DNA of 64,000 nt from Platynereis dumerilii (GCA_026936325.1 JAPTHN010000233.1:248001-312000); one strand, 5' to 3'; shown: positions 1 through 12,340, counted from the stretch's first letter. The notes: generated from the letters alone by a model not told the origin. Made by a program: numbers and translations.

Positions 1-149
1 AGGCTATGTTAACTGCAGAGTGAGACGGAATAGCCATGGCACTAAATGCAAGAGGAAATTGTGCTGACTGGTAGGGAGCAAGTGAAGCAAGTGGGGGAGA
101 CCTTGCAGCTGTTGCCCTCTTGTGCATAATGCAGGAATTAGCTTAAGAT

Positions 150-540
150 TTATTTTATTTACATAATTTATTTAAATAAATTTATAAAGCGCCTTATCCA
201 TACATAATGCTTTAGGCGCTGAACAAAAGTACATAGAAAATATGAATGTAAAGATAAAATCGAGGTAAATGAATTATGATATTAAAAGCAGTGTAAAGAT
301 AGTTAAAATTTAAATCACAGATTATATGCTTGTCTAAAAAGGAATGTCTTCAATGACTTTTTAAAATGATAAAGTTCATTAAATGATTAATTATCTTAAT
401 TAGGACATGTAAAAGAGTGCAATGGCCCTGAAAAGGGGAGAGTTCTCCATGAAGGGCAAAGGAAGGCACCGGGCATTGAGTATAACTTGAGATAAATCCC
501 GTACGTTATCATTTTAATATAAGAGATTAAAAAAATGCCA
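150..540 (-). mobile_element. 3' end relic of a LINE (CR1/L2-like tail)
   Basis: On the minus strand, 315-359 reads KSLKTFLFRQAYNL followed by a stop. This resembles the conserved extreme C-terminus of CR1/L2-type LINE reverse transcriptases (compare SFKSKLKTFLYAKF plus stop in the LINE at 13.7 kb). It is followed by an AT-rich 3' UTR ending in AGGCGCTTTATAAATTT and an A/T-rich tail near 150-190. The upstream limit is vague. I infer a 5'-truncated, decayed insertion. Target duplications were not found. Confidence 0.5.
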
Positions 541-1403
541 TGTGATAATTTATTTATACCATCATAATTAATATCTAAATTTAAGAAACTAATATTGGGT
601 GTGTGTCTAACATTTATTTCAAAGCATGTTTTTGTTTTGTCAATTTCAACTTGTTAAATTTTGCTCCCAGAGAATCTTTGTTGGAGTGAAATTTTGTGGC
701 AGTCATAAATTCATGACTTCAGTTTCAACTTGGAGTTGGAGCATATGTGGACATTCATTATGTGTACAGTTTAAAGCTGTCAAAAGTTCATTGCAGGAAT
801 AATGTTTTAAAATGCCATAGATCTCAGGAGGCTGTCATGTACGCCCAATGCAATGACATTGTTTATTTTGAATAATATTTAAATAAACACATTTAAAACC
901 AAATACGCAAAAATAATATTTTTCTTTATTAACTTACATTGGTTAAAATGTCTTATACTCTTACTACCAGATTAGTTTACTGAGACCAGTTCAATACCCT
1001 CATGAAACATGTCAATTGTCAACAAGATAAAATGGCTGTGGCAGATTGCACTTTTGGCCTACCTGTCAAATATTGTTTTCTTCTAGAAGACAGTTAATTT
1101 AATAATTTAACTGACAAGACACTGGCACTTAAATACATTTTATTAAGGAACTTGTATACTTTGGCCAAAAAGTGGTGGGGCTGGGTCTGGAACATCTGAT
1201 GTGCTTGGCTGATCTAGGTGGGGCAAATGCCCCACCAGCCCCTCCTGCACTGACGCCACTGCAATGCACTGCATGGCCATTACCTGACCTGTGCAACATA
1301 ATGTCGCTATGACGTACGTCATCCACTAGGTGGCATCCTCACTGTATCACACCCAAAATCCTGCATCACACGGCAATTTGTTTTTATCACACGACAAAGT
1401 GCT
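541..1403. other. AT-rich stretch without recognised gene
   Basis: No convincing coding sequence. It contains the palindrome GGTGGGGCAAATGCCCCACC (1217-1236) next to GACGCCACTG (1253-1262). Read on the minus strand this begins CAGTGGCGTC followed by G-rich sequence, like the element at 37.0-37.1 kb. A minus-strand 65-codon reading frame over it is a by-product of that GC-rich sequence. Confidence 0.4.
1323..1335 (+). promoter_or_regulatory. CTCF-like motif
   Basis: CCACTAGGTGGCA matches the core of the bilaterian CTCF consensus almost perfectly. It is a motif match only. A single occurrence in 64 kb is weak evidence, and CTCF is not known to be present in this organism. Confidence 0.2.
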
Positions 1404-1569
1404 ATTTATTTATTTTATTTATTTATTCTTGCCTTCAAAAATGAAGAGAAAACCATAGCATTACAATTTATAAAATATCACATGAACAAGGGTAAAATAA
1501 TACAGAAAGTGACAATAAAATATTTTAAAAACGTAACAATAAAATCAACTGGCATACAATTGTTGAGAT

Positions 1570-2415
1570 CTAGTATCTAAGCAATAGCTTCAGTAAGTTT
1601 TTGTCTTCACTTGTATAATTTTTAAGAAGACTAGTACAGGAGTCTACAACACCATTGTCAGCTGGAAAACTTTTGATTTTACGACAGCAATAACTATTAC
1701 TTTTATCATCGAACAGAAAATTTAACGGTCGAATATTGTACAATTGACAAATTCTGTTGAATCTAAAGCTTAAAACATTCATTGAATTATTGTCATTGAG
1801 CAATAAATATTTATATAGTTGACCAGCTCTTGTTGGGCTGAATAACACAGATTTGAACAATCGGAGAGTATTTACATCTACTAGCTTATTTATTTTACAA
1901 ATTTGCATGGCATCTAACAGTGGAGTAGATCTTAAGTATTTGCTCAAGCCAAGCGATGTTTTTACTAATTTAGATTGTAACCTATTTAACTCAAGATAAT
2001 TTATATTTGTCATACTGAAACATTCATTTGCATACAGAAGTACAGGCTGGAGTGCCACTTTCCACATGTAAGACACCAGGTGTGGTTTAATACCGTTTTC
2101 ACAGAGCCCTGCACTTTGTAGATTATAAAATGATTTCCTGCAAGCTTGCATTCTCTTGGCAATTTGACATTTATTGCTACCAGCTAGAACAGCCCCTAGA
2201 TAATCTACTTCATCACATAATTTAATAGTTTGATTATTAATATACCAAGATGGTTCTTTTACAAAATATTGTTTTCCGAATATTATACATGAAGACTTCT
2301 TGGGGTTGAAAGATAGACCGTGATTAGTTATATATTGGTTGGCTTTATCAATGAGGTTCTGCAGGCCAGTGACAGTTGTGCTAACTAAAAGCAGGTCATC
2401 TGCATAACAAAACAC
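1570..2415 (-). pseudogene. LINE reverse transcriptase, YADD box to C-terminus
   Basis: 281 codons continuing the same LINE after the frameshift. It opens with FCYADDLLLV (residues 2-11, motif C with the catalytic Asp pair). HGLSFNPKKSSCIIFG (motif D region) follows, then thumb sequence with YLGAVL and a helical C-terminal part including LLYANECFSM and LNRLQSKLVKTSLGLSKYL. This last part corresponds to the conserved LQ-variable-lysine region after the RT of CR1/Jockey-like LINEs. It ends with a stop at 1570, followed by 3' UTR. No endonuclease is encoded here. Confidence 0.85.
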
Positions 2416-2464
2416 ATTATAGGATGTATGATTAATCCGAAGACCTCCCTCAGCATTTGACAGC

Positions 2465-3445
2465 TCACAGACAATATCTTGGTATAAACAGATTGAATAA
2501 AAGTGGTGATGTTAAACCACCCTGACGAGTACCTTTTTTAATGGGAACTGGTGCGGTTACTTTATCTTTCCATTTTATTACAGCATAGAGATCTGAATAC
2601 CACATATGAAGTAAACGCCACCAGTGATCAGATATAACACCCTGACATTTTTTCAATAGGATACAATGGGGAACTCCGTCGAAGGCCTTTTCAGCATCTA
2701 AGGCACAAGCATAGACAGAAGTCCCCCTTGAGTTTATGAATGAGATGGCATCTTTGGCTGTACAAATTGCCATGTTTGTGCCCCTTCCTTCAATGAAACC
2801 AAACTGAAGGTCATGGAAGTTATGACCAGAAGCATTTTCAAGTATAGCGTATTCCAAAATTTTTGTAAATATTGAAGATATAATGATTGGTCTAAAATTT
2901 GCCGGAATTGAAGGATCAAGGTTTGGTTTTTTCAGGATAGGTACAAGAACACCCTTTTTAAAACACTGAGGAAGAATGCCATGTTTAACACAATTATTTA
3001 AAAGCAGACTAAGAATTTCGGGTAATTTAGTATCGATAGAATATTTGAGGTGTTCTGGGGTAACACCATCATAGCCTGCTGCTCTACCAGGCTTTAGTTT
3101 TTTAATAAATTTTCGTATTTTGTTGCCTGTAAAAGGCTGTGTATTAAAGGTTAACAACTGAAGGTTATTAAAATGATTGGCGACATCTTCCTCAGCTTTG
3201 GTAATGACATCTGATTTAGCACGGACAGGGTTATCAGAGAATTTCTCCACAAAGTAGTCAAACAGACTTGAAATGTTGATGTTATAGTTATTACTTTCGC
3301 GCTTGGTTTTCATTGCTCGAATTGTATTCCAAAATTTTTTTGGATTACCAGTGTTGAAAATGCCAAGTAAATTTTTAAAACCATTCTGGTGAAATTCCCT
3401 CATTGCCTGTCTGCGTGCATTACGGTAGATCTTTTTTACATATTT
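2465..3445 (-). pseudogene. LINE reverse transcriptase, fingers and palm part
   Basis: About 312 residues read from the ATG at 3403, with the frame open further upstream (KKIYRNARRQ before the methionine), so that ATG is not the true start. Motifs in order: GYDGVTPEHLK (about residues 110-120, RT motif 0/1), ANFRPIIISSIFTKILE (168-184, motif 2), LDAEKAFDGV (235-244, motif A with the first catalytic Asp) and GTRQGGLTSPLLFNLF (291-306, motif B). The frame ends in a short wrong-frame tail (IPRYCL) because of a 1-bp shift. Reading on in the next frame gives YQDIVCELSNAEGGL and then the YADD box. The product would be an RNA-dependent DNA polymerase for target-primed reverse transcription. This copy is inactive. 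Confidence 0.85.
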
Positions 3446-3480
3446 ATAAACAGTGAATACATGACACTCCTTGTCCCTGT

Positions 3481-5080
3481 TGTGCTATATCACATGGGGC
3501 AGATATAGACTTTATCAGCCTTATGATGGTACAAATAGGGCTACATGTATCTGTATAAATCATTGACAAATGGTTTATAAGTTGAGACTCGTGAAATAAT
3601 TAATCACGCATGTTCTTCTTAAATTTTCATTTTCTCAAATGCTTTTGCTTAAATTTGCTATTGTGGTATCTATTTTTTTTTCATTCTTTCTTGCTACCTT
3701 TAGTTAATAAAAAGAAAAAAATTAACATTTTCTTACGAGTTTGATAGCCATCTTACATTTACGTTAAAATTTATAAATTTATACCGAAGTGTGGATTCAA
3801 TCTTGTCCATTGATTTGAAACTGTTAAGACCAATGAGACTCAAATTCAATCTTTGAGAAAACAAACATCAAGTAAATCTCCGAATAATCTCCAGTCCACA
3901 TCCAAAATTGGGGAAAAGTTTGCCCCTGAGTTTTATACCAGGGCCACAATATTTAAAAAAAGTTATCTGAATGTTATATTACAAGAAAGTTATCCGAATG
4001 TTATATTACCTGATGGACAACTAAAACTCCCAAACTTAATATTTCCAAAATTTGGTGAATGTAGCGAAAATATTTCCAAAATTTGGTGAATGTAGCATTA
4101 AAAGTAGTCTGTTATTCGTTATTTTGCAAAATATTGATGAAATAATATATAAAATAACCACTGGTTGGAAATACATAGGAAATTTATTCCAACTAGCTGG
4201 CATTGCCTGTAAGCATATCTACAAATTTCTATCATCCTCAGATCAATAGACATCAATGTTCCATTGCTAAGTGCAATCAGCTTTGACACCTGCCTGATAG
4301 ACATAAGTGCTGTTCTTCAATGACACTGAGGGTGAAGAACTTTCACAATTGCAATTATCAAAACAGCCATTGGCCAATTGCTGTTGAACACCCTCAGGGC
4401 TGAACTGAACCAGAATTGAACAGGAAAGCCTGGCTGGATCATTTGGCGCGAAAATGACGGCCGCTAGAGGTGCTGAGCGCAACAAAACAAGATTAGGCTG
4501 TGCGGGCAGGTGGTTTAGTTTGCGTCAAATCACGAGCGCTGAGATCCAAACATCTCCTTCGCTTCGAGTTTGTAATCGGCCTAAATGAATAGAAATAATG
4601 GATGTACAGCATCGTAAGTAGGCTCATATTGTAGATTATTTCATTAGCAATGTTCGCTGCCCCAGATTTAAAAGATTCGTGCAGTATGACGGTCGCTAGG
4701 GAGTGCTCAACTTTTTGGTGAGCAAACTTCTTAAGAAAAGATGCGCTTGGCTGCTTGGCCGAAGGCTGCTGGTCTAGGATATCTCCCTGCCTTTCCACAG
4801 ACAATGGGAATGGCTTATTGGTTTGTTAGCTCTGAAAAAAAAATATTTTATTGAATCAGGAACAGCAAAATATACGATTGCATATCATGAGCATTAGAGC
4901 AGTGATCAAAGGCAATGAAATAATTCAAACATCATCTTGCAATCCAATTGTTATAGTGTCTGGAAAGGAGAGGAACAATTTCCGAAAGCTGTGATGCTGA
5001 ATTGCCATAATCTGTTTTCAGTATTCTCATTTAGATTCCCATTTAGAATTATGGAATGTTAAACAAGTCTTAAATCTTCC
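3481..5080. other. Unassigned DNA with a small CpG-rich patch
   Basis: No recognised gene. Two short local duplications lie at 3960-4012 (two about 26 bp units around GAATGTTATATTAC) and 4040-4099 (two 28 bp units around CCAAAATTTGGTGAATGTAG). Bases 4440-4600 are unusually CpG-rich for this window and hold CCGCTAGAGGTGCTG (4461-4475). A related string, TCGCTAGGGAGTGCTC, recurs near 4690. This could be the edge of a host promoter or first exon, but I see no coding exon to support that. A 103-codon minus frame at 4493-4804 shows no recognisable domain. Confidence 0.3.
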
Positions 5081-8000
5081 AATGAAATAAAATAAAATAC
5101 AACAGAGTGTACTGTTTGACATCATTATGATAATACAGATCCATATAGTGAAATTGAGTGTCACTTCAGTCTTTTCAGATTCAAAAGACTAAAACACTCC
5201 TGAGGAAAACAAAGGAAGTTTCATTGAACATTCTGGACCAGAGCCTCATGCATCACTATCCAGAACAAATGTGTCACTGAATGCAGTTGGACTCACTTGC
5301 TATGTAAACTTCTTTGTATTCAGTGTTTCAGTATCTAGAATGACAAATGCAAGGCGGATGTATGCATACTGGCTCTCTTTCAGTGAAGTTCCTTTAAATT
5401 TGTTTTTTCTGAAAGGAACAGCACTTGTAAACAAACTAAGTGGCCATGGTGCGAATAATAGCTGGCATAACTCTTGTATTACACTTTCCTCCGTAAGATT
5501 ACATGCTAGTCCCCTATATTGAACACAAGTTAGAAATCTGTGGACAGGTCAATAGCTTTGCCACAGGCCTTGGTCAGGATTAGCAAAGGTTGTGGCCAGA
5601 ATAGAAATTGGTCAGTCTAACGCCAAAGGCTACTTAGCTTGGAAATTGGATTTTGGGAGGAAAGTGTACAATGTGATTGCATAGCTTGCAGGAAAAAATA
5701 TTGTGCTTCACTTCAGCTCCACAGAAAGCAGAGTTGAAAATTACAATTTATGCACTGTAGCAGTGTAATAGACATGAGCCTTTTTTTCAAACTGCTACTG
5801 ATTGTTTTTGCTTGATATGTTTCTAATGTTTTGCTTGCTTCTTGAAGCAATTAGATAAGAGTAACATGTCAAGCAGCATTTTAAAAAGAAATGTGTGTTT
5901 ATTCAGTATTTTACCGAAGACGATAAGACTATTTAAGTGTCATCATATGGTGTATATAATGTTTTTTTACACCATGGTTTTGATTCATGATAAGCTATTC
6001 TATATATATATGACAATAGTTTAGGTACAAGAATCAAGAAAAAACAGGAGTTAATCTGTTTGGGCTTAATCATTGCCACAGAACTGATTATAATGGGAGA
6101 ATGGGAGAAGTGCCTTCTACAGGAGGGGGGGGGGGGTTGCGTTCATTCCAGCCCTCTAAGGCTGGTGCATGCCACTCACAATCATTGATTCCTGAACGGA
6201 AAAAGAGAAGGAAACAATTTTCATAGTTATTACGGAAAACTGTAGTGAAACTCCCACATTGCTAGATGGTTGATGTTAAGTGTTAAAGAACATGCAAAGC
6301 CAGAATAAACGGTGACTGGAAGCATATTGCCAATCAGTAAAGGGGAATCTGATACTGTCAGACAAAGTGGCAATTGGACAGATTTTATGATTGTTACGAG
6401 CCTTTTATTGCATGAGATGGAGAAAATGGTCTCCAATTGCTCTCGCTGGTCGTAAAAGTGATGTAATGTGTGTGGCAGAAATTGTGGTCAATACTGAGCT
6501 ATTTACATCGCAGGATGAACCTGGAGGGTGTGAGAGAGCTCAAAATCTTGCATTATACATCTAGAGGTCCCTTTGCAGAAAAAAGACAAACATTTTCACA
6601 CATTACAAGTAAGAAATTCAAACTGAAAGATCTTTTGATTATCATATGATAGGATATCGGACAAGAATTGGTAAAATGGAATTCAGGAGATGAAGTTTAT
6701 CATAAAGATTTAACAAGCTACATTGATTAGAAATGCAATTGGATGACTTTATTTGAAATTGACAAGAACGTAGATATTTTTCACCAAGTAGAGCACAGAA
6801 ATTTTTGTGTTGGAATGAATAGATAAATATGAATAACTAAATACATCGTATCCTTGGGACAAAAGTACCAACACCAAGAGGACAGCTCAGTGATGTCCTA
6901 TATTATGTAAACATGCCTTTGGATAAGTGTAATTCTGTATCAGTATGACAGTGTTACACAATACACTGTACTACAATAAAATTGTAGATAAAAGATGAAG
7001 ACAAAGTACAATTTCAGTGCAAAGAAGCCATATTGGAGAATTGCATGAGCATTTTACCCTGAACCAGATGTGCCTTAGAAGTAAAAGTAATTGATGTTAT
7101 TCATGGCAACAAAAATGACAACAAAATTTGAAAATGCTGCTGGCTTTCGTATAGTGAGACTCAGGTGATCAGAAACTCCGTTTTTGCAGCTTAGACTTTG
7201 TCTTACAAGTTATGATACATGGTAAATTCAACACTCAAAGCCAAGTTGATGGCACTCACAAGGGTTGATTGATCAGATGAGAGTGGGAGACCTCAACATG
7301 TTACACATCTACTCCATGTGACAGATCTTGGCGTCATCTTGCCCAGCACGGACACTGATACAAATTGAATGGACCACTAAAATCTTGTCATCACTGTTAT
7401 GTATGGCCTGTGTATTTATTTCTGGACCGTGTACAACTTCACTTCAGCATCGTGAATCACATCAAATCTGATTTTTCAAAATATGATTCACATCCACAAC
7501 CTTTTTGAAATTGAATTTAGACAAATTACTGGCAACAATTTTGTTGCTGACTAATGACCATTGATAAATCACAGAAAAGGACCAATTTCACAAAATTACT
7601 TTCTGATGTTTTGTCAGGTCGGCAGTCAGATGTTTATTGATCAATTGCCAAGGACTAATTAAGGTGGAGAGTTCAAGTAATTTGTGATCCATGAAGTCAG
7701 GTGCAGTATCATATATAGAAATGATGAACTCTTGAGGACAGTTTTACGTTCTATGTTGTTGATACATTTTGATTAAAGTGGAAATCAAACTAAATTTTAT
7801 ACCATTAAGGTGTGAGCTGATGAGACAAATTGACAAGTCCCCTACATGTAGTTGTGATGAGAAAAATGAGTCATTGCAATGTGTCTCTCTTGGAGGTGAT
7901 TGCCAGAAATGGGATCATGTCGCTAACAGGGTTCTGGTGATAGTATGCAGTAGTAGAATCTTGGTTAAGGAATTATTTGGTGAGATAAAACACTTAGATT

Positions 8001-8959
8001 ATCAAATGTTAGACTTACCTGCAACCCCATCAGAAAGCATAAAAAGAAGAATAAATTATGAGTTTTAATGCAGAATTTCACAACAGGTTTATTTTATCAA
8101 CACATACAGTAGGCCCATATGCCACATGTATGTAAATGCACAGGGGTACATGTATCTTTCAAGGTTAGACATAAATGAATGACTTTTGAACTTAGAAAGC
8201 ACGTATCACCTCTCAAAGTTTAAAGCTATATCTCTCCATTTCAAACCATTTAAAGTAAGGCAATATTCTGTTGAACCTAGAACACGTTTGACATTCCAAG
8301 TGCTGTAAAATTGTTCAAAACGTTTTCTCGCAAAATATCAAAATATATCCAGATTTTGATGCCTTGCTGGATCACATTTACAAACAACCAAAACAAAAGT
8401 GAGGCAGAAGTATGCAGATAAATATGCAGGTAGAAGGACAGTTCTATCAAAACGGGTTTACTGGTGAGTGGGCTGTTGAATATTCCTAACCTAGGCCTAT
8501 ATTCTGTCTTTATTAAATTGCTGAATTTGATCTTCTTTGAACAATTAAATCTTGTAATGATGTCTTAGTTGCATGACTCCTGCAATTCAGGACAACTTCA
8601 GCACATAATTAACCTGTAATGATAAGCTTCTACAGGATGTAAGAAGAACCTGAAAAGACTTTCAAGATGTACCTTGTGGTAGATTTGAATTCAATGTACT
8701 GGTTAAATGCCTGGTGGTTTGCAAACAATTTGACTGCAACTGAATGACGTGCATATAACAATATTCAAATGGTCCCGCTCTATATAAAACTGCTTTCAAA
8801 ACGAGTCTTTTTCTTGTTGAGGTGCTGAATTTAATTTAATTTAATTGACACTGCAGAACGAATTTCTGGGATGTTAATTCATTAAATAAGGTGGCCAGTA
8901 GGATGATGCATTACATGAGTGACTCAGACCTCTGCTCCAAGATGTCAACTTTATTATGT

Positions 8960-9046
8960 CCCTATCAGCATGCCCGGTGGTCCAACGTCGGCCCGAAGCT
9001 GGTCCGTCACTGCTGACATCGGACCACCGAGGCATGCTGACAGGGG
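8960..9046. mobile_element. Short fold-back (hairpin) element, copy 1
   Basis: Bases 8960-8991 are nearly the reverse complement of 9014-9046. The arms begin CCCTATCAGCATGCC and CCCCTGTCAGCATGCC, then CGGTGGTCC. The whole could fold into a hairpin of about 30 bp. A related copy with the same ends is at 51292-51386, outside the duplicated partner of this block, so the two are separate insertions. No coding capacity. It is probably a tiny non-autonomous element, though a hairpin RNA gene is not excluded. Confidence 0.6.
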
Positions 9047-9464
9047 TCTGCCTTCTGGAAGCATTCTGTTCACAGGATGCAAGCTATAGGCACTGTTGCT
9101 GCAGGAGCAAACTTGAAAAATCTTGCACATGACTTTAGTATAAAAATACTTTAAACTCTGCCGATGTATTTGGTGCCTGAAATTACCCATACCCGTGAAA
9201 AATGTTTCCTTGTTCTTAATGTTTCACGAACAATGTTATGTTTACTCGGGACATATATGTTTTTTCTTTGAAAGCTCTATGGTGAACACATTCATTACAA
9301 AGATTCACTTTGAAAATATGGTCAATGTCAAAATTAAGTATGTTGTTACAGTATAGATCTGTAGTCTGTTTTAACATCTTCAATGCATTTGGTGCTCAAT
9401 GTCTTTATTTGGCCGGTGCAAATAATTCATTCTTAGTAATCAAAATTTAACCAATTTGAATAAT

Positions 9465-9740
9465 TCCCCTGACCACTTTACAGCACATTTGGAAAATGGT
9501 ATTTGCTCATTCAATTTTCCTTTAATTCAAAAGTTTGCTCACATTAACAATTTCCAGTTTAATGCAGAATATTTTCAATATTGTTCCATTCCGCGAGACC
9601 TTCATATCTTACTCAACCTCCTGAAGCAAATACCAATTTTAATGCATTCATTATTAAGATTCATTGCCTCTGTAACAAATGACAAAAGAGGAGATGTTAT
9701 TTAAACCTTGTTTAACAAGGCGTTGGCCGAAAAAATGCTT
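9465..9740 (+). repeat. Module M3, copy 1
   Basis: A 250-275 bp module recognised by AAATGGTATTTGCTCATTC, a proximal TTCCCTTTAAT-like string, ACCTTCATATCT, CTCAACCTCCTGAAGCA and AAGATTCATTGCC. Five copies are visible: here, 14570-14870 (inverted), 45560-45800, 48150-48430 and 58000-58260 (inverted). The frame over this copy is not kept in the others, so the conserved signal is not protein coding. Confidence 0.65.
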
Positions 9741-10019
9741 TAAAGGGTCTTTGGTTGATCAGAGCAATTTGTTAGCCATGCACATTCATTAATTACCTCC
9801 AAATGTTTTTACAGTGGCCACTTGAAATGTGTCAATTAAGGAACACATTTGAATTATGGATCACAAAAATAAAAAATGTAAGTTTTTTGTATTTTTGTTA
9901 TCTCACATCCTCCAATCTGTTTCATTGTTGTGTCTTCCTCCAGCCCTAATTAAATACCTACTTACTGAATGAATACAGGACATAAAGTTTAAATCATCTA
10001 TCCATCCATCAATTGCAGT

Positions 10020-10550
10020 ATGTGTATAGTGCATTCACAATATCTTTAAAACCATGTATTTTTCCCTCCACACCAAGCAGCAAAGGAAGAATGCACCATG
10101 CATCCGGATACTTCTGTCCAGCAGGCCTGACAAAGTTGACATCTTGGAACAGAGGTCAAGAGTTACTTGAAGGAGTCATTCATCAGTCTGTTGGTCTCAC
10201 TGACCTTCATCCTTAGTTTTTGTCATTCCATCATAATGCAAAAAATCATTCATCAACTTCATTTATCCATCCATCTTTGTTTACACATTCATGCCTGACC
10301 TTCCTGACACTCGCAACTCTTTCCAACAGGACTGATAAATTAGACATCTAGGAACAGAGGTCACAGTTACCGGTAGTTCAGAATAAGATCACCTTGGTCA
10401 GAGCAACTTGAAGGAGCCATTCATCAATGTGTTGGTGTCACTGACCTTTATGCGTAGTTTTCGTCGTTCAATCATCATGCAGATTATTATCCATCAACTT
10501 CATTTATCCATCTATCTTTGTTTACTCATTCATGGCTAACCTCTGGTGGC
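10020..10550 (-). repeat. Module M2, tandem dimer
   Basis: Two adjacent units of about 250 bp, inverted relative to the copies at 54360-54800, each holding on the minus strand AATGACAAAAACTAAGGATG-like, GGTCAGTGACACCAACA and CCTCTGTTCC(G/A)AGATGTCAA(C/A)-like strings. The right arm is dimeric too, so the dimer predates the inverted duplication. Units A and B carry one copy each (19540-19770, 38830-39070). A run of ATGA/GGAT-type short repeats pervades the unit. Confidence 0.65.
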
Positions 10551-12250
10551 TTGCAGTTTTACATGCTGTGCGTTTTGTTTCAACATCACACTGTTTAACC
10601 CAGAAGTCAATAACTGGTGTGTTTTGCGATGACAGTACCGACCTGCAGTGTATCCTGTCTCTTGCCATGAAAACAAACCTAAGAACACATAAATATAGAA
10701 TGCCTCAGAGAAACTCTATTATTTTGTTTGCTGCCAGGCGTTTCAGATGCATTCATCTGCTGAGTACAATCAAAAAATCTCCATTGAAAGTTGTTTCCTT
10801 TGCGTGACACGTTGCCAGAGAGTCTGCTATCTCATTTCACTGTGTTATCCATTGCCGTTACATATTTATTATGTAGTCCAGCTATGTACATATTCCGCGT
10901 TGCCAAGATGTAACTAAAGGTAAACCAAGGCAACTTCTAAACTGCTCCAAGTGTGCATCTCATTTCATTTGCTTGACAACCAAATGCATCGCTATTTCTG
11001 TCAATAAATCTTGATATGAATTTAGCTGATATATGTATATACCAGAATTTTTTTTATGAGCACTCCATCTCTGTTATGAAGTCCCTTTAAACTGGTGGTT
11101 TGTCTTCGTAGAATATTTATGTAAGCTGGAAGTTATTGAAAGACGGATAAATGATGAATCGTACACAATGATATCAAACTTGTGTTGAGTGGGCAGGAAG
11201 GTCTTCCGACGTTCAGGAGCTATTCCTGTGCTTCTAGTAAACAGCCAATTTTAATTGGCAAAATCAGGTTGATTGACTGAGTACTCTGAATTTCTGAAAT
11301 ATTATTGCGAAATTCTTTAGACACTCTCTGGTCTGTTGATGTTTGATAAAAAAGTTGTAAGCCTAACATGGCCTAACAAGGTTTTGGTTACCTATCGCGT
11401 CTTCTTCACCAGAGACCTAAGCACAACGTTATTCACTGTTTTAATATTGTTGTCACATTTTGCAAACCATCTATACAGAGACATCCTGACACTTAGAGTA
11501 AATGTAGAACAGTTTTGGGAAAAATTTAAATGCATGCCCCTATTGCAATTTAATGCATCTGAGGAGATCTCTGCTTTGCAAACATTGCATGTCGCATGCA
11601 ATATGGGACAGGCCTACACATTTTATGAAAAATATTGAGAAACGTTGAAACATTCAGAGGAAGCTGTACTGCATACTGTTCTGAAATGGTAATTCAACCA
11701 GAAGATGAAGATGACCTCTTTAAATAACACTTTCATAAACTCTACAGTGAAAATTTTTAATGCAGATCATCAACTTTTCTTTTGGCATGTCATTGTATCC
11801 TCCATATCCACGCTGAAACAGGTTATTAATTCTTTTATAACTACATCTTTACCAACTCTCTGTCAAAGCCTTGTATAGAATATTTCAAAGGAAGTGCTCA
11901 GGACTGAAGGACTGTCTCTTATCTCCTGTCTCTTATCAGCCTCTCCTGCTGCACAAGGCATTATCTATGATGAATGCAAGAAGCTCATTCATAATTCAGG
12001 TACGGCGTTACAAAAGTCATACTAAAGGGCAGAATTGCACTGCTTGGCGTCTTAGTAATGACATGAACTGCCTAACAGCAAGTTCCCCGTTATGTTGCAT
12101 AGCAAAGAAAACAGCATCACTGAATTTCTTGCAACAGTGTCTCCGCTAATCTGTGATGGATGCTAGATGCTTATTCATAATTCAGACACACAGCTACAAG
12201 TGTCTTAATTGAGGCACAATGATTTAATTTAGCGTATAAATAGGCAGCTG

Positions 12251-12340
12251 TTTGTCAGGGCAGTGTTTGTCAGGGCAGTGTGTGTCAGGGCAGTGCTTGT
12301 CAGGGCAGTGTTTGTCAGGGCATTGTTTGTCAAAGGAATT
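12251..12340 (+). repeat. 15 bp tandem repeat, about 6 units
   Basis: Five units of TTTGTCAGGGCAGTG (with single changes) followed by a degenerate sixth, TTTGTCAAAGGAATT. It sits at the downstream end of module M1. Other M1 copies (for example 16197-16226) have just two such units, TTTGCTATGGCAATG and TTTGTCAAAGGAATT, so this is a local expansion of a pre-existing dimer. Confidence 0.85.

Larger units (their letters stand above)
1404..3480 (-). mobile_element. 5'-truncated LINE (non-LTR retrotransposon)
   Basis: The minus strand carries a reverse transcriptase in two frames (parts listed separately), then about 150 bp of 3' UTR and an A/T-rich tail of TAAATA-type units at 1404-1430. The coding frame can be followed upstream of the first methionine to about 3470 (VYKYVKKIYRNARRQ), where homology stops. 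No apurinic endonuclease or ORF1 is present, so the copy is 5'-truncated as LINE insertions usually are. One frameshift separates the two halves. The clade is not settled: the CYADD and NPKK motifs fit the Jockey/CR1-like group. Confidence 0.85.
5080..9910 (+). repeat. Left arm, part I, of a large imperfect inverted duplication
   Basis: Aligns collinearly, in reverse orientation, with 57835-61680. Anchors visible by eye: 5275-5310 (AATGCAGTTGGACTCACTTGC) against 61461-61490; 6180-6470 against 60040-60310 (both hold the reverse complement or forward of GCATGAGATGGAGAAAATGG or a close variant); 7500-7650 against 58910-59050; and 9430-9900 against 57840-58270. Divergence is substantial, with many small indels. 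The left arm is about 1 kb longer, mainly around 8.0-9.4 kb. No conserved reading frame is shared by the two arms, so I take it as duplicated non-coding DNA. A 12-G run sits at 6125-6136. Confidence 0.75.

Noticed and set aside
4493-4804. 103-codon minus frame near the CpG-rich patch
   Set aside because: No motif, start context or homologous copy. The CpG content alone is not enough to call a gene.
10532-10807. 91-codon plus frame resembling the minus frame at 53828-54130
   Set aside because: The partial peptide similarity comes from the inverted duplication. Frame starts and ends differ and indels break the alignment, so selection on a protein is not supported.
12241-12340. CRISPR-like array
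   Set aside because: Units are 15 bp and contiguous without spacers, and the context is eukaryotic. It is a minisatellite.
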